Assembly (NCBI RefSeq): GCF_020171465.1
Contig: NZ_JAIUZR010000004.1
Span: 496,001 to 560,000, forward strand
DNA: 64,000 nucleotides
Reading direction: 5' to 3'
Origin: Lutimonas saemankumensis
GTDB lineage: Bacteria > Bacteroidota > Bacteroidia > Flavobacteriales > Flavobacteriaceae
Below are positions 1-7,919 of this stretch, piece by piece (within the stretch, counting starts at the first letter, position 1; every line of letters starts with the position of its first letter). The translations under genes and the position numbers were made by a program. The notes beneath the pieces are model-generated. The model searched no databases, was not told the origin of the DNA, and saw nothing but the letters and a program-made list of their open reading frames with translations.

Positions 1-1043
1 CTGTCCACTGTAGCTTCAAAATCATCATACTTCATTTCTCTTTGATCCCTGAAACAGCCAAAAGAAGGAACGTTAATGAAATCAGAAATATCCATTTCCA
101 ATGTGCCACTGCTCATTGCATCTTTCCAGCTTGATATGATCTCATTACTTTGTATCTTACTAAATGCTCTTCGAAGTGATTCCTCATAGCTGACAGGTTT
201 AATACCCAAGGTCTCGGCCCAGTTATTATCCCTGCAAATCACTTCTATCTTCATGCTGTTCACAAGAGCGATCGCAAGATTATAAGAAGTGGAGGTAACA
301 AAATATAGCCAGTAGGAAGAAAGCCTGGGGGTCATAACAGGGACAATATAGATATAGCGTTTCAAATTTCTTATTCTCGCGAATTCCAGTAACATTTCTT
401 TATAGCTCAAAATATCCGGCCCTCCAATATCAAAATCTTTATCGTAGCCTTTTTCATTCAACATGGTTTTGATAAGAAAACTTATCACATCCTTAACTCC
501 AATTGGCTGACATCTTGTATTTAACCATCTGGGTGTTACCATAACAGGCAATTTTTCCACCAGGTCCCTGATAATCTCAAAAGACGCACTTCCTGAGCCA
601 ATGATGATACCGGCCCTCAGGGTTGTAAGTTTATACTTTCCCCGGGAAAGTTCTTCTTCTACATTCTTTCTGGAAGAAAGGTGCTTTGACAGGGCTTCTT
701 CGTTGATAATGCCACTGAGATAAACCACATGCTTCACTTTCGTTAAGTTCATAGCTTCTCTGAAATTACTCGCAGATTGACTCTCCAGTGTTACATAGTT
801 TTTGGAATTAGACATGGAATGCACAAGATAATAAGCCCCGTCAATATTTTTCGGAATTTTTTGAAGGGAAGATTTATCAAGGAGATCGATTTCGATGACT
901 TCGATTTTAGAAGCCATAGAAGTAGGAGGGTTAAATCGCTTTTTATCCCTTACGCAACAAATCACCTCATACCCATTGCTAACAAGTGCCGGCAGTAATC
1001 TCTTCCCAATATAACCGGTTGCTCCGGTAAGCAATATCCTCAT
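1..1043 (-). CDS. SDR-like NAD(P)-binding protein, partial (C-terminus outside window)
   Basis: The reading frame starts with ATG at 1043 and runs off the left edge after 347 codons with no stop, so the C-terminus is missing. The N-terminus is a Rossmann fold: TGATGYIG at residues 6-13 is the GxxGxxG dinucleotide-binding motif, followed by CCVRDKKR after the second strand and an acidic strand end (IEIDL). Around residue 85 YYLVHSM and at about 110 VVYLSGI fit atypical NmrA/YbjT-like SDR proteins rather than classical epimerases with a YxxxK pair. Longer relatives often carry a DUF2867 domain at the C-terminus; the visible residues 290-347 could be the start of it. Substrate unknown. Family assignment is good, function is not resolved. 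Confidence 0.85.
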   Translation of the reverse strand, partial: MRILLTGATGYIGKRLLPALVSNGYEVICCVRDKKRFNPPTSMASKIEVIEIDLLDKSSLQKIPKNIDGAYYLVHSMSNSKNYVTLESQSASNFREAMNLTKVKHVVYLSGIINEEALSKHLSSRKNVEEELSRGKYKLTTLRAGIIIGSGSASFEIIRDLVEKLPVMVTPRWLNTRCQPIGVKDVISFLIKTMLNEKGYDKDFDIGGPDILSYKEMLLEFARIRNLKRYIYIVPVMTPRLSSYWLYFVTSTSYNLAIALVNSMKIEVICRDNNWAETLGIKPVSYEESLRRAFSKIQSNEIISSWKDAMSSGTLEMDISDFINVPSFGCFRDQREMKYDDFEATVD

Positions 1044-1100
1044 GGTATTTTAAAATATCTCTTTATGAAAACTGTTCCATTTCAATAAAGGAAACTCATT

Positions 1101-1628
1101 CTATTTACTCTTTTGCAAATCTTTTAGAAGATCTCTTATTTCTCTTAATACAGTCAATGTTTCCAAATCCTTATCCTGGGTTTCTTCGGTTTTAGGTTTA
1201 CGAACCAATACTTCTCTCTCTTCAAGAACCATTCTTTTGAATTCTTCAGACCCTACAATTCCAATCAACTTCATATCGCTGCCATCCGGGTTGCTGCCGC
1301 CTGCTGTTTCAATTTTAAGTATTTTTAATTCCAACAAATTTAGAATCGGATTCTGAAGAAATGTAAGATCCTGTATATTTTCAAGAGGTATGGTTTTTTC
1401 CACCTTAAAAAATGCACCTTTACTAAAGATTAAATGACGATCCGTTAGTGTACATTTCAAATTCTCATAATACCTCCTGCTTACATATTGTCCAAGACCC
1501 AGTAACCAGATGATCAATATTGGAATTCCTATAATTGTGATCAGCAGAAAAAAGGACACGGTTAGTAAAATATAGGTTTTGATCTTTAAACTGAATTCTG
1601 CTTCCTTAATAATTTGGCCCTGATTCAT
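1101..1628 (-). CDS. Membrane protein with bacterial PH domain (bPH2/DUF304, YdbT-like)
   Basis: A 175-residue protein. Residues about 18-50 form a long hydrophobic segment broken by GIPI, probably a two-pass hairpin. Directly after it, residues 55-130 look like a bacterial pleckstrin-homology domain of the DUF304/bPH2 type: YYENLKCTLTDRHLIFSKGAFFKVEKTIPLENI is summarised here by its key pieces LTDRHLI, GAFF and IPLENIQD, which are typical for that fold. The C-terminal 35 residues are charged and predicted helical (EIRDLLKDL). The protein would sit in the inner membrane with the PH domain in the cytoplasm. Role unknown; members are often linked to membrane stress, but nothing here proves that. 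The gene stands alone between the SDR protein and a divergent acylase. Confidence 0.8.
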   Translation of the reverse strand: MNQGQIIKEAEFSLKIKTYILLTVSFFLLITIIGIPILIIWLLGLGQYVSRRYYENLKCTLTDRHLIFSKGAFFKVEKTIPLENIQDLTFLQNPILNLLELKILKIETAGGSNPDGSDMKLIGIVGSEEFKRMVLEEREVLVRKPKTEETQDKDLETLTVLREIRDLLKDLQKSK

Positions 1629-1761
1629 TCTTAAAATAAGATTTACAATTATGCTAAGTCTAGATTAAAAATACTGAAAATTTCAGTAAAGTCAGGATTA
1701 AGGGCTTTGTATTATGAAATAAACAGCGCTCTAAAATAGGAAAATAGGGCGTTAAAAAACT

Positions 1762-1769
1762 TATATTTG
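1762..1769 (+). promoter_or_regulatory. Promoter -7 box before the acylase gene
   Basis: TATATTTG matches the Bacteroidota -7 consensus TAnnTTTG exactly. It lies 30 bases before the ATG at 1800, giving a leader of about 25-28 bases. A clear -33 TTTG is not visible. The in-frame TTG at 1767, which could extend the ORF, is part of this box, so it is not a plausible start codon. Confidence 0.55.
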
Positions 1770-1799
1770 GGGACCTGTTCCATTAAATCTGCTTCTTAC

Positions 1800-3986
1800 A
1801 TGAAATATTTTGTTCCCTTTTTACTTTTCATTTTTTTAAGCTGCTCCCCTTCCGCTTCGGAGAATTCCTCTAATCCGGATCTTAAACGATGGCAGGAGCA
1901 CGCCAAAAATGTCGAAATCATCAGGGATGATTTTGGAGTTCCACATATTTACGGGAAAACAGATGCGGATGCCGTTTTTGGGATGTTATATGCTCAGTGT
2001 GAGGACGATTTCAACAGAGTTGAACGCAACTATATATGGGCAACCGGTCGTTTGGCTGAAATCGAAGGTGAAAGGGCTATCTACAGTGATATAAGGGCAA
2101 ATCTGTTCATGACAAAAAAAGAAGCTATGGCTCATTATGAAAACAGTCCTGAATGGTTGAAAAAATTATGTTTGGCATTTGCAGATGGAATTAATTATTA
2201 TTTAAACACCCACCCGGAAGTGGAACCCAAGCTGATAAAGCACTTTGAACCCTGGATGCCTTTCTATTTTAGCGAAGGATCTATTGGTGGGGATATTGAA
2301 AGGGTCTCAACCAAAAGAATTCAGCAGTTTTATGATCCTCAGGGTCTCGCAAACAATTCTACTGCATATGATGGAAAGTTAGGACTTCAATACGGGGATC
2401 ATCAAGGATCGAATGGATTTGCGATAAGTGGAAAATTGACTCAATCGGGTAACAGTATGTTGCTTATCAATCCACATACCTCATTTTTCTTCAGGGGAGA
2501 AATCCATGTTGTCAGTGAAGAAGGACTCAATGCATATGGTGCGGTTACGTGGGGCCAGTTTTTCATTTATCAGGGATTTAATGAGCATACTGGTTGGATG
2601 CACACATCAACAGGAACTGATATTATTGATGAATTTGAAGAAACGATTATAGCGGATGGGGCCAACCTGCAGTATCTTTACGGAAAGGAAAAAAAAGATC
2701 TGATTTCATTTCCCGTAAAATTAAAATACCTGACTCAGGAAGGGTTAAGGGATAAATCATTTACCCTGTATCGATCCCATCATGGCCCCATAACACACAA
2801 AAATGATAATAAATGGGTGGCTACGGCCTTGATGTGGAAGCCTGTAAAGGCTTTGGAGCAGTCGTTTATCAGAACAAAACAAAAAAACCATGAAGGGTTT
2901 AGAAAAATGATGGATCTCAGAACCAACTCTTCCAACAATACTGTTTTCGCAGATTCAGAGGGAAATATTGCTTATTATCACGGCAACTTTATCCCCAGAA
3001 GGAATCAGAAGTTTGATTATTCTAAACCTGTGGATGGAAGTGACCCTTTGACAGATTGGAACGGCCTTCATACAGTGGATGAAAATATTTTGATTGTCAA
3101 CCCTGAAATCGGGTGGATTCAGAATTGTAATTCAACTCCTTTTACAGCAGCAGGTCCTGAAAGCCCTAAAACCGAAAACTATCCGGATTATATGGCCTCA
3201 TTTCCGGAAAACTACAGAGGTATTCATGCTATTAACTTGCTCAGTAAAGCCCATAACCTGACGCTTGATTCACTGATCGACCTGGCTTATGACCCTTTTC
3301 TTCCCGGTGCTAAGGAATTGATATCCGGCCTTCTTAGAGCTTTGAATAAAGCTGAAAATTTGAATGAATCAGAAAATACTGCACTGGATCTTTTAGAAAA
3401 TTGGAATTTTCAGGTAAACACTGAATCTTCGGCCATGACCCTGGCACAATACTATTTGAATACCTACCGAAAATCCGGATATTCACCATATTCCTCGAGA
3501 GATTTTATAAAAATGGTTCAGTATATGAGTCAAGAATCATCTGAAAAAGAAAGAATTCAGATTTTTAAAAAATCCGTAAAAGTTTTGATCAAGGATTTCG
3601 GAACTTCCCAGGTTCCATGGGGAGAGTACAATCGATACCAGAGGATCAATGGCGACATTGTTCAAAAATTTGATGACAGCCTTCCAAGCATACCTGTGGG
3701 AATGGCAAGTGGTTATTGGGGCTCCCTGGCCTCATTTGGATCAAGGACAGGAGAGAATACCAAAAGGGTATATGGAGTCGGTGGAAATAGTTTTGTTGCT
3801 GTTGTAGAGTTTGGAGAGCAAGTTAAGGCGAAAACACTGCTGGCTGGAGGGCAAAGCGGAAATCCGAATTCAAAACACTTTGATGATCAAGCCGAAAGAT
3901 ACGCAAAGGTTCAATTCAAAGATGCTGCCTATTACCGTGAAGATGTTCTCAAAAGAGCTCAATCAAGATACCATCCCGGGGAATAA
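1800..3986 (+). CDS. Penicillin acylase family lipoprotein (Ntn hydrolase)
   Basis: A 728-residue protein starting at the ATG at 1800. The N-terminus is a lipoprotein signal (hydrophobic MKYFVPFLLFIFLSC with the lipid Cys at 15), so it should be anchored in the cell envelope. The family makes a precursor that cuts itself before a catalytic Ser; here GSNGFAIS supplies that residue as Ser204, preceded by a Gly-rich linker (GDHQG). Downstream INPH and GWMHTSTG fit the beta-subunit core, and the length fits the family (about 700-800). Relatives hydrolyse amide bonds in penicillins, acyl-homoserine lactones or lipopeptides; the substrate cannot be read from the sequence. A longer start at TTG 1767 is rejected because it falls in the promoter box. 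Confidence 0.9.
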   Translation: MKYFVPFLLFIFLSCSPSASENSSNPDLKRWQEHAKNVEIIRDDFGVPHIYGKTDADAVFGMLYAQCEDDFNRVERNYIWATGRLAEIEGERAIYSDIRANLFMTKKEAMAHYENSPEWLKKLCLAFADGINYYLNTHPEVEPKLIKHFEPWMPFYFSEGSIGGDIERVSTKRIQQFYDPQGLANNSTAYDGKLGLQYGDHQGSNGFAISGKLTQSGNSMLLINPHTSFFFRGEIHVVSEEGLNAYGAVTWGQFFIYQGFNEHTGWMHTSTGTDIIDEFEETIIADGANLQYLYGKEKKDLISFPVKLKYLTQEGLRDKSFTLYRSHHGPITHKNDNKWVATALMWKPVKALEQSFIRTKQKNHEGFRKMMDLRTNSSNNTVFADSEGNIAYYHGNFIPRRNQKFDYSKPVDGSDPLTDWNGLHTVDENILIVNPEIGWIQNCNSTPFTAAGPESPKTENYPDYMASFPENYRGIHAINLLSKAHNLTLDSLIDLAYDPFLPGAKELISGLLRALNKAENLNESENTALDLLENWNFQVNTESSAMTLAQYYLNTYRKSGYSPYSSRDFIKMVQYMSQESSEKERIQIFKKSVKVLIKDFGTSQVPWGEYNRYQRINGDIVQKFDDSLPSIPVGMASGYWGSLASFGSRTGENTKRVYGVGGNSFVAVVEFGEQVKAKTLLAGGQSGNPNSKHFDDQAERYAKVQFKDAAYYREDVLKRAQSRYHPGE

Positions 3987-4009
3987 ATGATCTTAGTTCT
4001 TAAATCCGT

Positions 4010-4216
4010 TTAAGTCCAGTCTTTCTCCTCAAGACTGAATATATTTTCAACCGACGTGTCAAATATTGATGCAAGCTTTAAAGCCAATGCCGTTGAAGGG
4101 ACGTATTTTCCAAGTTCCATGGCATTTATCGTTTGTCTGCTCACCCCTGCTCTCGAAGCCAGTTCAGCTTGCGTAATGTTCAATTCCGCACGTTGTACCT
4201 TGATTCTATTTTTCAT
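4010..4216 (-). CDS. XRE-family helix-turn-helix regulator
   Basis: A 68-residue protein that is essentially one Cro/C1-type HTH domain: ITQAELASRAGVSRQTI (residues 14-30) is the two-helix DNA-binding unit, followed by ELGKYVPSTALALKLA. It has no ligand-binding domain. Its start overlaps the end of the upstream membrane-protein gene by 11 bases, so the two are translated from one mRNA. This pairing of a minimal XRE regulator with a small membrane protein is common in Bacteroidota and Firmicutes; by analogy the regulator probably represses its own operon. Inverted repeats at the operon promoter (4728-4764) are candidate operators. Confidence 0.9.
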   Translation of the reverse strand: MKNRIKVQRAELNITQAELASRAGVSRQTINAMELGKYVPSTALALKLASIFDTSVENIFSLEEKDWT

Positions 4217-4682
4217 CCTCTCCGATTTTATTCAATTTTCTCAGCTGCCAGTTGAACCTGATTATAAAAAACAGAAGAATTGTAAACATATTCAAAATCA
4301 TAACCCAAAGAAAAGAAATTCCGAAAACAAACAGCATTGAAACCAGTAAAACGGAATAGTTAACATAGGTAGCCCATACCAACGATTCCAATCTTAATTT
4401 TGAAATGAATTCATCTTCCTGCTTTTCTTTGGAAAAAGCCACCATAATGCCACTGATAATTAAAATGATTCCAATGATTTCATTTAAAACATTGTTTTCG
4501 GCCATGGAAAAAACCAGTTGATTTCCCATAATTTCATCGTAAAAAATAGCCGGAACCGTCCAGTCCAAAAAAATAGGCTCTAAATCTTGTTGAACTACAT
4601 AAATCCCAAACAACGAGAATGGTATTAAGAATATTAACCCAATTCGTTTAAATCTGTGCGGAAATAAATAATTAGTTTTCAT
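4206..4682 (-). CDS. Hypothetical four-TM membrane protein co-transcribed with the XRE regulator
   Basis: A 158-residue protein with about four hydrophobic segments: residues 13-31, 66-84, 104-122 and 123-142. A charged cytoplasmic stretch (KEKQEDEFISKLR) lies between the second and third. No catalytic motif is visible and I do not recognise a named family beyond small membrane proteins that travel with XRE regulators. It is the first gene of a two-gene minus-strand operon; its last 11 bases overlap the regulator start. The promoter at 4702-4732 sits 20 bases upstream. Confidence 0.75.
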   Translation of the reverse strand: MKTNYLFPHRFKRIGLIFLIPFSLFGIYVVQQDLEPIFLDWTVPAIFYDEIMGNQLVFSMAENNVLNEIIGIILIISGIMVAFSKEKQEDEFISKLRLESLVWATYVNYSVLLVSMLFVFGISFLWVMILNMFTILLFFIIRFNWQLRKLNKIGEDEK

Positions 4683-4701
4683 ATTGATTCAATTTAAAAA
4701 T

Positions 4702-4732
4702 CAAATGTATACTTTTTTTTCCATATTGTAAA
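4702..4732 (-). promoter_or_regulatory. Promoter of the XRE/membrane-protein operon
   Basis: On the minus strand TACATTTG (4702-4709) matches the TAnnTTTG -7 box exactly. The -33 position, 19 bases upstream, reads TTTA (4729-4732) and is part of the inverted-repeat half ACTTTAC. The predicted start point is about 16-18 bases before the ATG at 4682. Confidence 0.5.
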
Positions 4733-4764
4733 GTTTATTTTACTTTTTATATAAAATACTTTAC
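4728..4764. promoter_or_regulatory. Inverted repeats overlapping the XRE operon promoter (candidate operator)
   Basis: GTAAAGT at 4728-4734 and ACTTTAC at 4758-4764 form a perfect 7-base inverted repeat with centres 30 bases apart. Between them TTTTATATAAAA (4745-4756) is a perfect 12-base palindrome. The proximal half-site covers the -33 region of the operon, which is what autorepression would need. The DNA is very AT-rich, so chance palindromes are possible. Confidence 0.4.
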
Positions 4765-4810
4765 TTTTAATTCTATTTAGTCCACTAATTATGATTAAGA
4801 ATTTGATTCA

Positions 4811-4818
4811 TAAATTTG
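4811..4818 (+). promoter_or_regulatory. Promoter -7 box before the M48 peptidase gene
   Basis: TAAATTTG matches TAnnTTTG exactly and lies 27 bases before the ATG at 4846. No good -33 element is seen at the expected distance. Confidence 0.45.
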
Positions 4819-4845
4819 TATCGCATCTTAATTTTATAAGAAACA

Positions 4846-5649
4846 ATGAAAAAGCTTATTCTTTTTACATCCTTTGTTTTAATTCTCTCCTGCAGTACCG
4901 TACCAATTACAGAGAGAAAACGTGTAAATATTGTTGATGATGATGAAATTCTTCCTGCAAGCTTTGCGCAATATGATAATTTCCTAAAAGAAAATGCCTT
5001 GTCCAAAGATGCAGAAAAGACCAGGGAATTAAAGGAGGTGGGTATCCGGATATCGAAATCTGTGGATCGCTTTATGAGAGCCAATGGAATGACTGAAGAG
5101 GCCGATAAATACCAATGGGAGTTTAATTTGGTTCAGGATGATCAAATGAATGCCTGGTGTTTACCCGGAGGAAAAGTTGTTTTTTATTCAGGAATTCTCC
5201 CAATTTGTGAAAATACAGATGGCATTGCAGCTGTTATGGGTCATGAAATAGCTCATGCCTTTGCAAAACACGGACAGGAAAGAATGACAAGTAGTTACGG
5301 CCAGCAATTGGGTGGAATGGCAGTTGCCATTGGCACTTCGGGTCAAAATTATGATACACAGGTTCTTTGGAACAGTATATACGGAATCAGCTCACAAATA
5401 GGTATGCTGGCTTACAGCAGGACACATGAAACAGAAGCAGATAAACTCGGAATGGTATTTATGACCATGGCCGGTTATGATCCTGAAGAAGCAATTGAGG
5501 TTTGGAAAAGAATGAAAGATGCTAATAAAGGGGAATCTCCTCCGGAATTCCTGAGTACCCACCCCTCAAATGAAACAAGGATTCAGGATCTTCAAAAATA
5601 CCTTCCTGTAGCCAGAATGAACGCCAGGCAATTTGGAATAGATCAATAA
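4846..5649 (+). CDS. M48 family zinc metallopeptidase, lipoprotein
   Basis: A 267-residue protein. The N-terminus is a lipoprotein signal ending LILSCS (lipid Cys at 16), so it acts in the periplasm or at the outer membrane. The zinc site is intact: HEIAH at residues 133-137 is HExxH, and SRTHETEAD supplies the third ligand (Glu195) and the conserved AD. NAWCLPGGKVVFYSGIL before the site and STHPSNETRI near the C-terminus (HP..RI) are standard M48C/BepA-LoiP-like features. BepA-type proteins take part in outer-membrane protein quality control; whether this one does is inference. Length matches single-domain M48 lipoproteins. It stands alone, followed by a converging tRNA gene. Confidence 0.92.
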   Translation: MKKLILFTSFVLILSCSTVPITERKRVNIVDDDEILPASFAQYDNFLKENALSKDAEKTRELKEVGIRISKSVDRFMRANGMTEEADKYQWEFNLVQDDQMNAWCLPGGKVVFYSGILPICENTDGIAAVMGHEIAHAFAKHGQERMTSSYGQQLGGMAVAIGTSGQNYDTQVLWNSIYGISSQIGMLAYSRTHETEADKLGMVFMTMAGYDPEEAIEVWKRMKDANKGESPPEFLSTHPSNETRIQDLQKYLPVARMNARQFGIDQ

Positions 5650-5698
5650 TAATTATCAAATGCCGGTTTAAAAAAAATGGATAAATCAGTCCAACAAA

Positions 5699-5730
5699 AA
5701 ACCCTTAATCCATATGAGAATTAAGGGTTT
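5699..5730 (-). terminator. Rho-independent terminator of the tRNA-Phe gene
   Basis: Arms 5699-5709 and 5720-5730 form an 11-base-pair perfect stem with a 10-base loop. Read on the minus strand it is followed by a T-run (complement of 5696-5701). It lies 6 bases after the tRNA 3' end. Confidence 0.85.
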
Positions 5731-5735
5731 AAATG

Positions 5736-5808
5736 TGGTGCCTCCAAGAATCGAACTAGGGACACATGGATTTTCAGTCCATTGCTCTACCAACTGAGCT
5801 AAGGCACC
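5736..5808 (-). tRNA. tRNA-Phe (anticodon GAA)
   Basis: The minus strand from 5808 to 5736 folds into a 73-base cloverleaf. Acceptor arms are GGTGCCT and AGGCACC with discriminator A. The D-arm has GCTCAGTTGGTAGAGC. The anticodon arm is ATGGA-CTGAAAA-TCCAT, placing GAA in the loop. The T-arm contains GTTCGATT with one T-T mismatch in the stem. The CCA end is not encoded. The gene is alone, with its own promoter upstream and terminator downstream. Confidence 0.96.
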
Positions 5809-5825
5809 ATCGCTTTAGGCGGGTG

Positions 5826-5858
5826 CAAATATAAATTTATTTTTTATTTTTTTCAAAA
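5826..5858 (-). promoter_or_regulatory. Promoter of tRNA-Phe
   Basis: On the minus strand TTTTG (5854-5858), a 20-base spacer and TATATTTG (5826-5833) give a full Bacteroidota housekeeping promoter. The predicted start is about 14 bases before the tRNA 5' end at 5808. Confidence 0.75.
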
Positions 5859-5907
5859 CAAATCATTAAAAAATCTATTGTAATTTAGCGCCTCATCTCA
5901 GTCCATC

Positions 5908-6636
5908 ATGAATTTAGTAATTGATATAGGCAATACGCAAATCAAAGTTGCAGTATTTGAGGATACTATTCTGCTCTACAAAGATCAGTTTCCCAAAGAT
6001 CAGATTATTTCAAAAATAATTTCAATTGACGAACAATATGAAATCAAAAGATCAATTGTCTCTCATGTATCAAGTCTTGATAATGAAGTCTGGCAGGACA
6101 TAGAGGGCCTGATTAAGCCATTGAAACTAAATTATAAAACACAGTTGCCTTTTAAGAACAAATATCAAACCCCGAATACTCTGGGTGTTGATCGAATTGC
6201 ATTGATGGCCGGGGCAATATCCCAGTTTCCAAAAAATAATGTACTCGTCATCGATGCCGGATCCTGTATAACATTTGATTTCCTGAATGAAGACGGTTCT
6301 TACGAGGGAGGAGACATCTCCCCCGGAATACATATGCGTTATAAGGCTGTGAACCATTTTACGGCTAACCTTCCTTTACTGGAAAAATCAGAACACATTC
6401 CTGAAATAGGAAATTCTACTGAAAATGCCATTCACAGAGGAGTGTTAAACGGTGTAATTCAGGAAATTGAAGGAGTGATCAGCCAATATAAGGCCATTTA
6501 TCAAAAATTAACAGTTGTTTTAACAGGCGGAGACACAATTTTCTTGGCAAAAAACATAAAAAGTAGCATATTTGCCATTCCAAATTTTTTATTGGAGGGA
6601 TTGAATAGTATTTTGATACATAATATAGAGGGATGA
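5908..6636 (+). CDS. coaX: Type III pantothenate kinase
   Basis: A 242-residue enzyme that phosphorylates pantothenate with ATP, the first step of coenzyme A synthesis, in the cytoplasm. The ASKHA-fold motifs are intact: DIGNTQIK at residues 6-13 (phosphate 1, catalytic Asp6), GVDRIALMAGA around 95, VIDAGSCITFD around 115-125 (phosphate 2) and GGDISPGI. TGGDT near the C-terminus is the adenosine motif. Length is normal for CoaX. It is the first gene of a plus-strand series; its stop overlaps the next start by 4 bases (ATGA). A weaker -7-like TAATTTAG lies at 5881-5888. Confidence 0.96.
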   Translation: MNLVIDIGNTQIKVAVFEDTILLYKDQFPKDQIISKIISIDEQYEIKRSIVSHVSSLDNEVWQDIEGLIKPLKLNYKTQLPFKNKYQTPNTLGVDRIALMAGAISQFPKNNVLVIDAGSCITFDFLNEDGSYEGGDISPGIHMRYKAVNHFTANLPLLEKSEHIPEIGNSTENAIHRGVLNGVIQEIEGVISQYKAIYQKLTVVLTGGDTIFLAKNIKSSIFAIPNFLLEGLNSILIHNIEG

Positions 6637-7901
6637 TAAAAGATATAATAGTAATTGCTATTCTTTTTATATCAACACTAGGTTTTTCACAGGCAACAAA
6701 TTCTTCTCCTTATTCTTTATTCGGAATCGGAGATCAGGCACATCTAAAGACGGTTGAGGAAATTGCGATGGGACAGATGGGTGGAGCATTAAATAGCGAA
6801 TATCAGTTAAGTTTTACGAACCCTGCTTCATACGGTTCGTTAAATTATACAACATATGTTTTTGCAGGAGGCAACAAAACTAATTTTGTTGATGATGGTG
6901 AAAATAAGCAAACAAGTTCAGCAGCTGCACTTAGTTATATTGGGCTGGGAATACCTATAAGAGGAAATCAGGGCCTTGTTATGGGGCTTCAATTAAATAC
7001 AGCTGTAGGATACTCACTTGTTGATCAAAAGTTTTATGATGACGGAAACGTGAAAGAAATTGACAGATATTACGGCAATGGAGGCACAAACCGGGTTTTT
7101 CTTGGTTATGGCTATAAGTTCCCTTTTGATTTATCTTTGGGAGCAGAACTGGCCTATGTCTTTGGCGGAATTGACAACAATGTACTGAATAGAAGGGACA
7201 ATGTTCAATTGGCGACTCAGCATATTACAGATTCTAATATTAAAGGAACTTCAGCAAAACTAGGAATTCATTATGGCCCGAAAATAAAGGATGAACTAAG
7301 GCTGAAGGTTGGTGTATCTGCAGATCTAGAATCCACCTTAAGAGAAAAAGGAGATATTCTTCTTTACACTATCTTTAACGTGGAAGATGGAACCGGATTT
7401 CCGGTGGACACTTTGTCCAGTGACTCCTACACCTCCACGATATTATCACCTCTTAAAACCGCCATTAGTGCGGGTATAGGTGAGGATAACAAGTGGTTTG
7501 TAGGCGCTGAATATACATTTCAAAACCCTTTGGAATTTACCGGAGGCATTTATGATGATATTGATTTTTACAGGTATGAAGAATTTATGAATATTTCTGT
7601 TGGTGGTTTTTACACGCCAAAAATTAACTCGATTAATAACTATTTTGAACGCGTTACTTACAGGGCCGGATTTAACTATCAAAAAACAGGTTTAGTGGTT
7701 AATGATACAGAAATAAATGAATATGGCATATCTTTTGGGGTGAGTTTACCCATTGGATTAAAATTATCTAACGTAAATTTGGGATTTGAACTTGGAAAAC
7801 GAGGTACAACTGATAATAATTTGGTTGAAGAAGATTTTTTCAACTTCAGATTGAGTTTGTCACTTAACGACAAATGGTTTAGAAAACAAAAAATTTATTA
7901 A
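6633..7901 (+). CDS. Outer-membrane beta-barrel protein (FadL/PorV-like)
   Basis: A 422-residue protein with a cleavable signal peptide (MIKDIIVIAILFISTLGFSQ, predicted cut near residue 19-20). The mature start NSSPYSLFGIGDQ resembles the N-terminus of Bacteroidota FadL/PorV-like barrels (a PYS..GIGD pattern is frequent). The rest alternates polar and aromatic residues in beta-strand style (YGSLNYTTYVFAGG, FLGYGYKF, WFVGAEYTF). The last residue region FRLSLSLNDKWF.RKQKIY is strongly amphipathic. Start overlaps coaX, so translation is coupled. Likely an outer-membrane protein of unknown cargo; the family call rests on pattern, not on a search. Confidence 0.75.
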   Translation: MIKDIIVIAILFISTLGFSQATNSSPYSLFGIGDQAHLKTVEEIAMGQMGGALNSEYQLSFTNPASYGSLNYTTYVFAGGNKTNFVDDGENKQTSSAAALSYIGLGIPIRGNQGLVMGLQLNTAVGYSLVDQKFYDDGNVKEIDRYYGNGGTNRVFLGYGYKFPFDLSLGAELAYVFGGIDNNVLNRRDNVQLATQHITDSNIKGTSAKLGIHYGPKIKDELRLKVGVSADLESTLREKGDILLYTIFNVEDGTGFPVDTLSSDSYTSTILSPLKTAISAGIGEDNKWFVGAEYTFQNPLEFTGGIYDDIDFYRYEEFMNISVGGFYTPKINSINNYFERVTYRAGFNYQKTGLVVNDTEINEYGISFGVSLPIGLKLSNVNLGFELGKRGTTDNNLVEEDFFNFRLSLSLNDKWFRKQKIY

Positions 7902-7919
7902 TATTAACAAATCTTAAAA

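Noticed and set aside
777-998. 73-codon plus-strand ORF
   Set aside because: It lies opposite the SDR gene, whose frame shows clear Rossmann motifs; the plus-strand translation has no family pattern.
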